The position numbers and the translations under genes are program-made. A model generated the notes under the pieces. The model was not told the DNA's origin and made no database searches. It saw nothing but the letters and a program-made list of their open reading frames with translations. Positions 7,526 to 17,685 of a stretch of 64,000 nt of DNA are shown in pieces; within the stretch, counting starts at the first letter, position 1; each line of letters starts with the position of its first letter. The stretch comes from Agrobacterium pusense (GTDB taxonomy: Bacteria; Pseudomonadota; Alphaproteobacteria; Rhizobiales; Rhizobiaceae): assembly GCF_900102105.1 (NCBI RefSeq), contig NZ_FNBB01000004.1:186001-250000 (forward strand). The letters run 5' to 3'.

Positions 7526-8581
7526 TCATCTCACACTGGCAAAGGGATCTGCCAGCGCCGCCTCGGGGCGGCTTATAGGGTACTTCGTGCCGGAAACCTG
7601 CGATGCCATTGCCTTGGCGCCGCTCGATTTCAGTATGGCCCGGAAGCTCGGATGCATGCCGCCGTCTACATACGCGCTGAGGGGGGCGGAAGTTCCCTCG
7701 CTCATCGCCGCGGCAAGTTTTTGTTGCTCCTCGGCCAGCCTCGATGCCACCAGCGGGTCATTCTGGTTGACGGCCGGCGGGCAGGCTGCCAGCGGATCGG
7801 CAGGCTCGCCTTCGGCAAATTCACTATTGAAGACATAACGGCGACCGCAGACGGAGACCTTCGGCTGGCGGCGCGTCACCTCGAAATAATCGTAACCTTC
7901 CTTCAGCGTCTTCCAGAAGGGCATGTTGGGATCGTTCCGGTGCGCCACCATGTTCCTTGCGGTCATGCGGAAGGGATAGGCCTGGACCTGGAAGCGGTCC
8001 TGCCCACCCTGCAGCGCACGCGCGACAATGGCGTAGATCTCACCCACCTGCGCGTCTGTCATCGCGTAGCAGCCGGAAGACGAACAGGCGCCGTGCACCA
8101 TCAGCGCCTCGCCGGTATAGCCGAGCGCGGATTCCAGCCGGTTGGGGTAACCGAGATTGAATGAGACGTAATATTGCGAATTCGGGTTCAACATGCCGGC
8201 CGACACATGATAAAAACCCTCCGGCGCCTGACGGTCCCCCGTTTTCATCTTCGGCCCGAGTTTTCCGGACCAGCGACACATGGGATATGTCTTCAGCAAC
8301 GCATAATTGCCGGTCTTGTCGATCTTCCAGACCTCGAGCTCGCTCTCCTGCTTGAAGATGCGAACGAGAACCGGACTTTCCGGACGCATGCTTTTGGCTG
8401 ACATCTGCGCCATCATCTTGGACGACAGCTTCGGCGGGTCTTTTTTCACGCTGTCGAGACCCATTGAGGTGCACGCGGCAAGGCTACCGCCGATCGCGAT
8501 GACCGCAGCCAGTTTTGCCCCCGTCTTGAACTTTTGCCGCAACCCCGCCACCGCGAAGTTCAGCACAGCCTGCACACCCAT
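7526..8581 (-). CDS. L,D-transpeptidase family protein (YafK-like), lipoprotein
   Basis: 351 aa. A hydrophobic N-terminal segment ends in a lipobox (LAAC around residue 37), so it is probably a lipoprotein. The catalytic segment 'LMVHGACSSSGCYAM' has the His and Cys of the YkuD/YafK branch, and the following 'FRMTARNM' stretch is also typical. The C-terminal ~100 residues (after 'VCGRRYVFNSEF') lie outside the catalytic domain and are Ala/Ser-rich. It differs enough from the adjacent transpeptidase that the pair is not a recent duplication. It is the first gene of a two-gene leftward unit; the promoter should lie in 8582-8756. Confidence 0.88.
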   Translation of the reverse strand: MGVQAVLNFAVAGLRQKFKTGAKLAAVIAIGGSLAACTSMGLDSVKKDPPKLSSKMMAQMSAKSMRPESPVLVRIFKQESELEVWKIDKTGNYALLKTYPMCRWSGKLGPKMKTGDRQAPEGFYHVSAGMLNPNSQYYVSFNLGYPNRLESALGYTGEALMVHGACSSSGCYAMTDAQVGEIYAIVARALQGGQDRFQVQAYPFRMTARNMVAHRNDPNMPFWKTLKEGYDYFEVTRRQPKVSVCGRRYVFNSEFAEGEPADPLAACPPAVNQNDPLVASRLAEEQQKLAAAMSEGTSAPLSAYVDGGMHPSFRAILKSSGAKAMASQVSGTKYPISRPEAALADPFASVR

Positions 8582-8756
8582 GGATATTTCTGCCCGCCTG
8601 ATTTGCCCGCCTTTCCGGCAGACGCTTAACTATCGAAGGTGGCCACAACACGGCAACCTCATCCATGGACAAAGTCTCGTGAACAGACGTTACCCTTTCG
8701 TTAATCATAGGGACACAAGCCCGTGATGGTCTCCGGGCATGACGCCGGAGAAGCAT

Positions 8757-9958
<1,202 letters not shown>

Positions 9959-10029
9959 TCATCGACAAGGCCGATGCGGGAAATGAGTAAAAGCTCACTT
10001 CAGAACGACATAGCGTGGAAGGGGTTCCG

Positions 10030-10614
10030 ATGAATCAGGTCTTTGGTCCGGAAATGGACAAGAGTTTTTTCCTTCGCGACGCAGTGGATGTGGCCCGCGC
10101 GCTCATCGGAGCGGAATTTCGCGTCGGCAATACCGGCGGCGTCATCGTCGAGACCGAAGCTTATCATCGAGATGATCCGGCGTCGCACAGTTTCAATGGG
10201 AAAACACCGCGCAACCGGGCAATGTTTGGGCCGGCCGGACGTCTCTACGTCTACCGGTCGTACGGCATTCACTGGTGCGCCAACTTCGTCTGTTCCCCGG
10301 GTTCAGCCGTGCTTCTTCGCGCGATCGAACCGCGAACCGGTATCGACATGATGAAACTGCGACGGGGAACTGACAAACTCAGACTCCTATGCTCCGGCCC
10401 GGGAAGGCTTTGCCAGGCAATGGCCATCACGGGAGAGATGGACGGCGCCGCGCTCGAGGCGCCACCTTTTTTCCTGCAGCTGCCGAAAACGGCAACCGCC
10501 GTCAGCATCGGCAGGCGGATCGGCATCAGCCGAGCGATCGATTATCCCTGGCGTTTCGGACTCGCGCACTCACCTTTTGTGAGCAAAAAATTCGAGTCAC
10601 CCGATCCGGCCTAA
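10030..10614 (+). CDS. DNA-3-methyladenine glycosylase (AAG/MPG family)
   Basis: 194-aa base-excision repair glycosylase that removes alkylated purines. Family motifs are clear: 'VDVARALIGAEF', 'GVIVETEAYHRDDPASHSFNGKTPRN' (with the catalytic Glu in 'VETEAY'), 'AMFGPAGRLYVYRSYGIHWCANFVC', 'AVLLRAIEP' and 'GPGRLCQAM'. The length is normal for the bacterial enzyme. An in-frame GTG lies at 10015, but the ATG at 10030 follows GGAAGGGG and is preferred. It is monocistronic; the divergent neighbour is the 9539-9937 gene, and its stop codon overlaps tail-to-tail with a small proline-rich gene. Confidence 0.92.
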   Translation: MNQVFGPEMDKSFFLRDAVDVARALIGAEFRVGNTGGVIVETEAYHRDDPASHSFNGKTPRNRAMFGPAGRLYVYRSYGIHWCANFVCSPGSAVLLRAIEPRTGIDMMKLRRGTDKLRLLCSGPGRLCQAMAITGEMDGAALEAPPFFLQLPKTATAVSIGRRIGISRAIDYPWRFGLAHSPFVSKKFESPDPA

Positions 10615-10769
10615 AACACCTTCGGGGGCTCGTCGTTTTCGTCGGGATTGGGTGTGGGTACCTCGTCCGGCAATCGGTCGGGCTCCGGCTCTTTGATCGG
10701 GGGGATGTCGGGCTGGGGTGGAACCGGCATCGGCGGCTCCGGATAGGGCTCGACCGGAATTGTCGTCAT
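10611..10769 (-). CDS. Small proline-rich protein, 52 aa
   Basis: ATG at 10769 with AGGAGA 6 bases upstream; 52 codons to TAG. About a third of the residues are proline, in acidic PEP/PDP-like runs (PVEPYPEPPMPVPPQPDIPP). It has no hydrophobic segment, so it would be an unfolded cytoplasmic peptide. Comparable short Pro-rich proteins occur in rhizobia with no known role. Its stop overlaps the stop of the glycosylase gene on the other strand (CTAA shared at 10611-10614). The good ribosome site and third-position GC usage make it more likely real than not. Confidence 0.6.
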   Translation of the reverse strand: MTTIPVEPYPEPPMPVPPQPDIPPIKEPEPDRLPDEVPTPNPDENDEPPKVF

Positions 10770-10999
10770 TGCGGTCTCCTGATGTCAGCGCGGCGGACCT
10801 CACGGAAGTCGCTGCTCTTTATCTATGGCGACACTGCGTTGCAATGCTGCCACTCAGACGGCGCAACACCCAGTTCGCCCACCGGTCATAAAGCCGGGAA
10901 GGTCCTCTGGATCAGGTTGCGCCGCCCTGCGGGTCGTGGGAAGGAAACGCAGGCGCAGTCCGTCCGTTCCGTTTTTTTCGAGGAAGATTTCGTGATCGC

Positions 11000-11197
11000 T
11001 CAGGCAAAACCGAGAGCGCTACGGGAAATGTCGCGATTTTCACAATAATCGCGTGAATGGGCTTCATGCCCGTGTTCGCGGGCCGTGGAACGTGACAATT
11101 CCGGGCTCGTTACGTTGAGCAACGCATCGGCATAGGTGCCGGTCGCCTCGACGTCATCGATTACAGGCTGCTGTTGCGGTTTTAAAAATTCAAACAT
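11000..11197 (-). CDS. Small hypothetical protein, 65 aa
   Basis: The ATG at 11197 is preceded by GGAGG at a good distance; the longer upstream frame (to 11323) is Arg-rich nonsense and is not used. The product (MFEFLKPQQQPVIDDVEATG…) is hydrophilic with no signal or membrane segment and contains 'TYADALLNVTSPELSRSTAREH'. I do not know the family. The 230 bases between it and the proline-rich gene hold nothing I recognise. Confidence 0.45.
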   Translation of the reverse strand: MFEFLKPQQQPVIDDVEATGTYADALLNVTSPELSRSTAREHGHEAHSRDYCENRDISRSALGFA

Positions 11198-11370
11198 CCA
11201 TCGTCCTCCATCGACACGTCCCTCAACGCGCCGGTCCGGGTCTCTGTTCCATGAACCCGACACCCTTCCGATTATACATGAGATGATGCGGTCGTATAGA
11301 TGACGAAAGGCGAACGTTCTCAATCGGCGTTCACAAAATGGAGTGGAATCAGTGAGCTATGGCCCAAAGC

Positions 11371-12384
11371 TCAGACAGGGCCGACCGATTCTCGCAAAAT
11401 CAGCTCCACAGGCCACAGTTCCTGAACCTCACGGACGGGGCGACCGCCGATGATTTGCAGAAGAAGGTCCGTCACCCTTATTCCGGCCATGCGCATGGGC
11501 GAGCGGGTGGTGGAAAGCGGCGGCATCATGCTTTCAGGCGTGAGGTAAGGAAACACATCGTCATGGGCGATGACGGAAACATCCTTGCCGATTGTCAGCC
11601 CCATCTGGGTCGCAGCACGGTAGACGCCCTGTGCAGTCATCATCGCACCCGCAACAAAGGCTGTCGGGCGCGGTGTCTGCTCCAGCAGCGAACGGGCGAA
11701 GCGGAACGCGGTCTCTTCGCTGAAGTGCTCATTCATCATGAAGCGCGGATCGGGCGTAATGCCATGGGTAGCCAGCGCCTCGCGGAAACCCTGTTCACGA
11801 TCCCGTACGAAGGTTCGTCCGACCGGCCCATTGATGAGGGCTATACGCCGGTGGCCGCGCTCGAGAAAATGGATCGTCGGACGATAGGTCACATCATGGT
11901 TGTCGATATCAAGCCAGGCATGTTCGAAGGGTGTCTTTGAGCGCCCGTGCACGATGAAGGGGACGCCGAGCCGGTTGAGCAGCGCGATACGCTCATCCTC
12001 CGGACGCGGTGAGTGCACGATAATGCCATCCACACGACCGCTCGCAGCCAGCCGGCTGAAAATAGCCAGCTCCTCATCGAGATTGTTGTCGACTGTCACG
12101 CTGACGAGAATGTCGGTCTCTTCCCGTTCCAGCCGGGTGGCCATGCCGCCCATGAATTCCGAAAAGAAATGTCCGCCGCCCGACCGGCCCATAACGACAC
12201 CGATGGCGCCGGCCCTGCCGGTTGCCAGCCGCACCGCGTTGGCATTCGGCAAGTACCCGTATTTGAGCGCAGCCTCCATGACCCGCTGACGCGTTTCCTC
12301 ACGCACTTCGGGATAGCCGCCCAGCGCTCTGCTAACGGTGGTGGGCGACAGGCCGACCTTTTCTGCAAATTCCTTGAGCTTCAT
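11371..12384 (-). CDS. thuR: LacI-family repressor of the thu operon
   Basis: 337 aa. The N-terminal LacI helix-turn-helix is 'KLKEFAEKVGLSPTTVSRAL' (residues 2-21), with the hinge helix in 'YLPNANAVRLATGR'. A periplasmic-binding-protein-like effector domain follows ('IGVVMGRSGGGHFF…VDGIIVHSPRP…'). It is transcribed divergently from thuEFGKAB, the arrangement of thuR in Sinorhizobium and palR in Agrobacterium. It would repress the disaccharide operon and probably its own gene through the two palindromes in the intergenic region. The inducer is probably trehalose or a related disaccharide, known for the family and not visible here. Confidence 0.88.
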   Translation of the reverse strand: MKLKEFAEKVGLSPTTVSRALGGYPEVREETRQRVMEAALKYGYLPNANAVRLATGRAGAIGVVMGRSGGGHFFSEFMGGMATRLEREETDILVSVTVDNNLDEELAIFSRLAASGRVDGIIVHSPRPEDERIALLNRLGVPFIVHGRSKTPFEHAWLDIDNHDVTYRPTIHFLERGHRRIALINGPVGRTFVRDREQGFREALATHGITPDPRFMMNEHFSEETAFRFARSLLEQTPRPTAFVAGAMMTAQGVYRAATQMGLTIGKDVSVIAHDDVFPYLTPESMMPPLSTTRSPMRMAGIRVTDLLLQIIGGRPVREVQELWPVELILRESVGPV

Positions 12385-12442
12385 GTTTTTTTGCCAATTC
12401 GCCCCTGCATGCGTCGCCGCTGCGGATTTTTCAAGTCGACCA

Positions 12443-12464
12443 AAATTGAAAACGATTTCAATTT
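12443..12464. promoter_or_regulatory. LacI-type operator near thuR
   Basis: 22-bp imperfect palindrome centred on the CG at 12453-12454, core TTGAAAACGATTTCAA, with 9-bp outer arms that match perfectly (AAATTGAAA / TTTCAATTT). The central CG and TGAAA half-sites are the LacI-family pattern. It lies 59 bases upstream of thuR and is the best candidate for ThuR autoregulation and operon control. Confidence 0.75.
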
Positions 12465-12560
12465 CTTCCCACCTGAAACCTTACAGTCCATCATCTTGAA
12501 AGGCAAATGGTGAAAATTTGCAGGCAAAAACGCCCGATTTTCGCTCGTTTAGAAAGAGTA

Positions 12561-12614
12561 TTGACAGATTGCCCGGCTTTTGCGAGCTTCCTTTTAGTCA
12601 AAAGCGCTTTCAAT
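12561..12614 (+). promoter_or_regulatory. thuE promoter -35 and second LacI-type operator
   Basis: A consensus TTGACA at 12561-12566 is a good -35; the matching -10 is weak. About 30 bases downstream lies CAAAAGCGCTTTCAA, with the perfect dyad AAAGCGCTTT at 12601-12610. Its right half (GCTTTCA) is a consensus LacI half-site. The position, near the likely transcription start and 44 bases before the thuE ATG, fits a repressor site. Confidence 0.6.
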
Positions 12615-12653
12615 TTTGAGGACAATCGGGAGCGTCAACGGAGGAGTTTGACA

Positions 12654-13919
12654 ATGAATATTTCCATGAAGACTTTGTTCCTGTGCGGCAGCGTACTTTC
12701 CGCCGCCGTTTCCGCGCAGGCGGCCGAGATTTCCATCGCCGCCAATTCCACCGGCAAGAACGTCGCATTCTTCAAAGAACGCATTGCGGCTTTCGAAAAA
12801 CAAACCGGCCACAAGGTCAATCTCGTCACCATGCCATCATCCTCCAGCGAGCAGTTCAGCCAGTACCGGCTGTGGCTTGCCGCGGGTAACAAGGATGTCG
12901 ATGTCTACCAGACGGACGTTATCTGGGCGCCGCAGCTGGCCGACCAGTTCGTGGACCTGACCGCGGCGACCAAGGATGTCATCGGAGATCATTTCCCCTC
13001 CATCGTCGCATCGCAAACCGTGGACGGCAAACTCGTCGCCATGCCGATGTTCACAGACGCGCCCGCGTTGTTCTATCGCAAGGACCTGCTCGAAAAATAC
13101 GGCAAGCAACCGCCGAAAACCTGGAAGGAGCTGAGCGAAACCGCGAAGGAAATCCAGGACAAGGAGCGTGAAGCGGGCCAGAAGGACCTCTGGGGTTTTG
13201 TTTTCCAGGGCAGCGCCTATGAAGGCCTCACCTGCAATGCCCTAGAATGGATTGCTTCCGCCGGCGGCGGCCATATCGTCGAAAGCAATGGCGATATCTC
13301 CGTCAACAATGAAAAGGCTGCTGCCGCCATCGAAACTGCCAAGGGATGGGTCGGCACCATCGCGCCGCAGGGCGTGCTTGCGTACAAGGAAGAGGAAGCG
13401 CGCGGCGTCTGGCAAACCGGCAACTCCGTCTTCATGCGCAATTGGCCCTACGCCTACGCGCTCGGCAATGGCGACGACAGCGCCATCAAGGGCAAGTTCG
13501 GCGTAACACCGCTCCCGGCTGGCGCCGAGGGCGAGGCACCGGCCTCAACGCTCGGCGGCTGGAATCTCGCCGTATCCAAATATTCAGCCAACCAGGAAGC
13601 TGCCATCGAGCTCGTGAAGTTTATCGCATCCAAGGAAACCCAGAAGATGCGCGCCGTTCAGCTTTCCAACATGCCGACGATCGCTTCGCTTTACGACGAC
13701 AAGGATGTTGCGGCCGCGCAGCCCTTCATGCCGACATGGAAGCCGATCTTCCAGACCGCCGTCCCGCGTCCTTCCGCCTCGGCCAAGGTGAAATATAACG
13801 AGGTTTCGGCCAAGTTCTGGGGTGCGGTCCACAACACGCTCTCCGGCAACGGCACGGCCGCTGAAAATCTTGAGCTTCTCGAGGTTGAACTGACCGATCT
13901 CAAAGGCAACGGCTGGTAA
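12654..13919 (+). CDS. thuE: Trehalose/disaccharide-binding protein of ABC importer
   Basis: 421-aa family 1 extracellular solute-binding protein. A signal peptide ends at 'AQAAE' (about residue 21), followed by 'ISIAANSTGKNVAFFKERIAAFEKQTGHKV', a standard opening. The ligand cleft region contains 'YQTDVIWAPQLADQFVDL' and 'MPMFTDAPALFYRKDLLEKYG'. The ATG at 12654 follows CGGAGGAG; the open frame extends upstream to 12507 but lacks a site there. It is the first gene of thuEFGKAB. The operon is known in Sinorhizobium and Agrobacterium to import trehalose, maltitol and sucrose isomers; the exact specificity here is by homology only. Agrobacterium orthologues are also named palE. Confidence 0.9.
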   Translation: MNISMKTLFLCGSVLSAAVSAQAAEISIAANSTGKNVAFFKERIAAFEKQTGHKVNLVTMPSSSSEQFSQYRLWLAAGNKDVDVYQTDVIWAPQLADQFVDLTAATKDVIGDHFPSIVASQTVDGKLVAMPMFTDAPALFYRKDLLEKYGKQPPKTWKELSETAKEIQDKEREAGQKDLWGFVFQGSAYEGLTCNALEWIASAGGGHIVESNGDISVNNEKAAAAIETAKGWVGTIAPQGVLAYKEEEARGVWQTGNSVFMRNWPYAYALGNGDDSAIKGKFGVTPLPAGAEGEAPASTLGGWNLAVSKYSANQEAAIELVKFIASKETQKMRAVQLSNMPTIASLYDDKDVAAAQPFMPTWKPIFQTAVPRPSASAKVKYNEVSAKFWGAVHNTLSGNGTAAENLELLEVELTDLKGNGW

Positions 13920-13927
13920 TCCGGCCC

Positions 13928-13962
13928 GCGCGGGAACGGTCTCGCCTGATCGTCTCCCGCGC
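13928..13962 (+). other. Intercistronic hairpin between thuE and thuF
   Basis: 8-bp perfect stem GCGCGGGA / TCCCGCGC with a 19-base loop, beginning 9 bases after the thuE stop and with no T run. It probably stabilises the thuE message or lowers readthrough, so that binding protein exceeds permease. Confidence 0.55.
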
Positions 13963-13982
13963 CCCAACCGCGAGATATCCCC

Positions 13983-14957
13983 ATGAACGACATCGCCCTT
14001 CAAAGACCGGTCACGGCATCCGGCACAGGTTCCGATCTACAGTCGGAACGCTTGAAATCCGCCTGGCTGTTCCTTGCCCCCACATTTCTCGTGCTGGCGC
14101 TGGTGGCGGGCTGGCCGCTCGTGCGCACCGTGTGGTTCAGCCTCACCGACGCCTCGCTCACCAATCTGGAGGGTGCACAATTCGTCGGCCTCAAGAATTA
14201 TCTCACCTGGATCACGCTCAGCAGCGGCCGCACGATCTATCGAGGCCTTCTTGCCGATCCCGCATGGTGGGGGGCGGTTCTCAATACGCTGAAATTCACC
14301 ATCGTTTCGGTCAGCCTCGAAACCGTGCTCGGCCTCATCGTCGCTCTGGTACTGAATGCCGAGTTCAAGGGACGCGGCCTCGTGCGCGCTGCCATTCTTG
14401 TGCCATGGGCCATTCCCACCATCGTGTCCGCGCAAATGTGGGCGTGGATGCTGAACGACCAGTTCGGCATCTTGAATGACCTGTTCCTTAATCTAGGCCT
14501 GATTTCCAACAAGATCGCCTGGACCGCCAACCCCGAGACCGCGATGATCGCCGTGCTTATCGTCGACATCTGGAAGACCACGCCCTTCATGGCGCTGCTC
14601 ATTCTCGCCGGTCTGCAAATGGTGCCGAAGGACATGTATGAAGCGGCCAAGGTGGATGGCATCCACCCCGTCAAGGTGTTCTTCCGCGTCACCCTGCCGA
14701 TGATCCGCCCTGCCCTGATGGTCGCCGTCATCTTCCGTATGCTGGATGCGATGCGCGTTTTCGACCTCATCTACATCCTGACGCCGAATAATGCCCAGAC
14801 CCGCACCATGTCGGTGCTGGCGCGCGAGAATCTGTTCGATTTCGACAAGTTCGCCTATGGCGCCGCCGCCTCCACCATGCTGTTCCTCATCATCGCCTCG
14901 ATTACGGTCATCTATATGTGGCTCGGGCGTGTCAACACCGATGGAGCCCAGCGATGA
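13983..14957 (+). CDS. thuF: Disaccharide ABC importer permease (MalF type)
   Basis: 324-aa inner membrane permease, six or so hydrophobic segments after a ~25-residue cytoplasmic tail. The EAA loop 'YEAAKVDGIHPVKVFFRVTLP' (about residues 219-239) matches the MalF family. Ser/Gln-rich N-terminal residues precede the first helix. It follows thuE by 63 bases and its TGA overlaps the thuG ATG, so the two permeases are coupled and form the heterodimeric channel used with the ThuK ATPase. Confidence 0.9.
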   Translation: MNDIALQRPVTASGTGSDLQSERLKSAWLFLAPTFLVLALVAGWPLVRTVWFSLTDASLTNLEGAQFVGLKNYLTWITLSSGRTIYRGLLADPAWWGAVLNTLKFTIVSVSLETVLGLIVALVLNAEFKGRGLVRAAILVPWAIPTIVSAQMWAWMLNDQFGILNDLFLNLGLISNKIAWTANPETAMIAVLIVDIWKTTPFMALLILAGLQMVPKDMYEAAKVDGIHPVKVFFRVTLPMIRPALMVAVIFRMLDAMRVFDLIYILTPNNAQTRTMSVLARENLFDFDKFAYGAAASTMLFLIIASITVIYMWLGRVNTDGAQR

Positions 14958-15787
14958 CCTTGCCCAGCATCCTGAAGACCACCGCCTTTTATGCGCTGGT
15001 CGCCGTCATCATGGTGATTTCGGTATTTCCGTTTTATTATGCGATCCTGACCAGTCTGAAATCGGGCTCGGCATTGTTCCAGGTTAATTACTGGCCGCGC
15101 GAATTTTCGCTCACCAATTACAGTTTCGTCATTGGCAACGGCACGTTCCTGCGCAATCTCGGCAATTCGTTGCTGGTCGCATCGTCCGTCGTCATCTTGT
15201 CGCTGTTTCTGGCGGTCACCGCATCCTATGCGCTGGCTCGCGTCCGCTTCCGGGGCCGCGCGTTGCTGCTGCTCACCATTCTGTCGGTTTCGATGTTCCC
15301 GCAGATCGCCGTTCTCGCCGGCCTGTTTGAACTCATCCGCTGGGCGGGCATCTTCAACACGCCCTTGGCGCTGATCTTTTCCTACATGATCTTCACCCTG
15401 CCTTTCACGGTCTGGGTGCTGACGACCTTCATGCGCGACCTGCCGATCGAAATCGAGGAAGCAGCCATCGTTGACGGCGCATCGCCCTGGGTCATCATCA
15501 CACAGGTGTTCATGCCTTTGATGTGGCCGGCGCTCGTCACGACGGGGCTCCTCGCCTTCATCGCGGCATGGAACGAGTTCCTCTTCGCGCTCACTTTCAC
15601 CTCATCGAACGAGCAGCGCACGGTGCCGGTCGCCATCGCGCTGCTGTCGGGCGGCTCACAGTTCGAAATTCCCTGGGGAACGATCATGGCCGCGTCCGTC
15701 ATCGTTACCGCGCCCCTCGTCGTCCTCGTTCTGATCTTCCAGCGACGCATCATCTCCGGCCTCACGGCCGGCGGCGTCAAAGGCTAG
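14954..15787 (+). CDS. thuG: Disaccharide ABC importer permease (MalG type)
   Basis: 277-aa permease. The start ATG at 14954 overlaps the thuF stop in an ATGA arrangement; an upstream in-frame codon at 14918 would lengthen the overlap and is not needed. The EAA loop is 'IEEAAIVDGASPWVIITQVFMPL', and the C-terminal 'RRIISGLTAGGVKG' is the conserved end of MalG-type permeases. It forms the second half of the translocation channel. Confidence 0.9.
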   Translation: MTLPSILKTTAFYALVAVIMVISVFPFYYAILTSLKSGSALFQVNYWPREFSLTNYSFVIGNGTFLRNLGNSLLVASSVVILSLFLAVTASYALARVRFRGRALLLLTILSVSMFPQIAVLAGLFELIRWAGIFNTPLALIFSYMIFTLPFTVWVLTTFMRDLPIEIEEAAIVDGASPWVIITQVFMPLMWPALVTTGLLAFIAAWNEFLFALTFTSSNEQRTVPVAIALLSGGSQFEIPWGTIMAASVIVTAPLVVLVLIFQRRIISGLTAGGVKG

Positions 15788-15797
15788 GAGAAACATC

Positions 15798-16826
<1,029 letters not shown>

Positions 16827-16881
16827 ACCTAACTTCCGCCGGGACAACCCAAGTAGCCGGCTTTCACCAAGGAGCATGAGA

Positions 16882-17667
16882 ATGACCATCAACACCGTTG
16901 TATGGGGCGAAAATATTCACGAACACATCAATGAGACGGTGCGTTCGATCTATCCAAACGGCATGCACAACACCATCGCCGACGCGCTGAACCAAAATCC
17001 CGAGATCAACGCCACCACCGCCACGCTGCAGGAGCCGGAGCACGGCCTTTCACAGGAGCGTCTCGACAAGACCGACGTTCTCGTCTGGTGGGGCCACAAG
17101 GACCACGGCGCAGTTCAGGATGACATTGTGGAGCGCGTCGCCAAGCGCGTCTGGGAAGGCATGGGCCTCATCGTCCTGCATTCCGGCCACTTCTCCAAGC
17201 CGTTCAAGCGCCTGATGGGTACGCCTTGCGCACTGAAGTGGCGCGAGGCGGGCGAACGCGAACGCCTGTGGACCATCAATCCCCGCCACCCGATCGCCGC
17301 CGGCCTGCCCGAGCATTTCGAGCTAGAAAACGAGGAGATGTATGGCGAGCAGTTTTCCGTACCGGAGCCGCTCGAGACCGTCTTCATTTCCTGGTTTCAG
17401 GGCGGTGAGGTTTTCCGTTCGGGTCTCACCTGGCGTCGTGGTGCCGGCAATATCTTCTATTTCCGCCCCGGCCATGAAACTTATCCGACCTATCACGACG
17501 CCAATGTGCAGAAGGTCATCAGCAATTCTGTAAAATGGGCCTATAATCCGGTCGGCGCCCTGAAGACTATTCACGACGCGCCGAATGTTCCCGTCGATAA
17601 GGCGCTCGAGCCTATCGAGGAACGTGGTCCCAAGCTGCATAAGGCAGGCGAAGCAGGTTACAGGTAA
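16882..17667 (+). CDS. thuA: ThuA family protein, disaccharide utilisation
   Basis: 261 aa, cytoplasmic, with a class I glutamine-amidotransferase-like (ThuA) fold: '[12 protein letters not shown]', '[23 protein letters not shown]', '[16 protein letters not shown]', '[22 protein letters not shown]', '[19 protein letters not shown]'. AAGGAG at 16869-16874 fixes the ATG at 16882, although the frame stays open upstream into the end of thuK. In Sinorhizobium and Agrobacterium, ThuA works with ThuB to process imported disaccharides through 3-keto derivatives; the exact chemical step of ThuA is less certain than that of ThuB. Confidence 0.9.
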   Translation: MTINTVVWGENIHEHINETVRSIYPNGMHNTIADALNQNPEINATTATLQEPEHGLSQERLDKTDVLVWWGHKDHGAVQDDIVERVAKRVWEGMGLIVLHSGHFSKPFKRLMGTPCALKWREAGERERLWTINPRHPIAAGLPEHFELENEEMYGEQFSVPEPLETVFISWFQGGEVFRSGLTWRRGAGNIFYFRPGHETYPTYHDANVQKVISNSVKWAYNPVGALKTIHDAPNVPVDKALEPIEERGPKLHKAGEAGYR

Positions 17668-17685
17668 GGGCTTGGAGATACTGGC

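Noticed and set aside
10782-11048. Rightward 88-codon frame between the small genes
   Set aside because: No ribosome site, Arg/Ser-rich, and it overlaps the better-supported leftward gene at 11000-11197.
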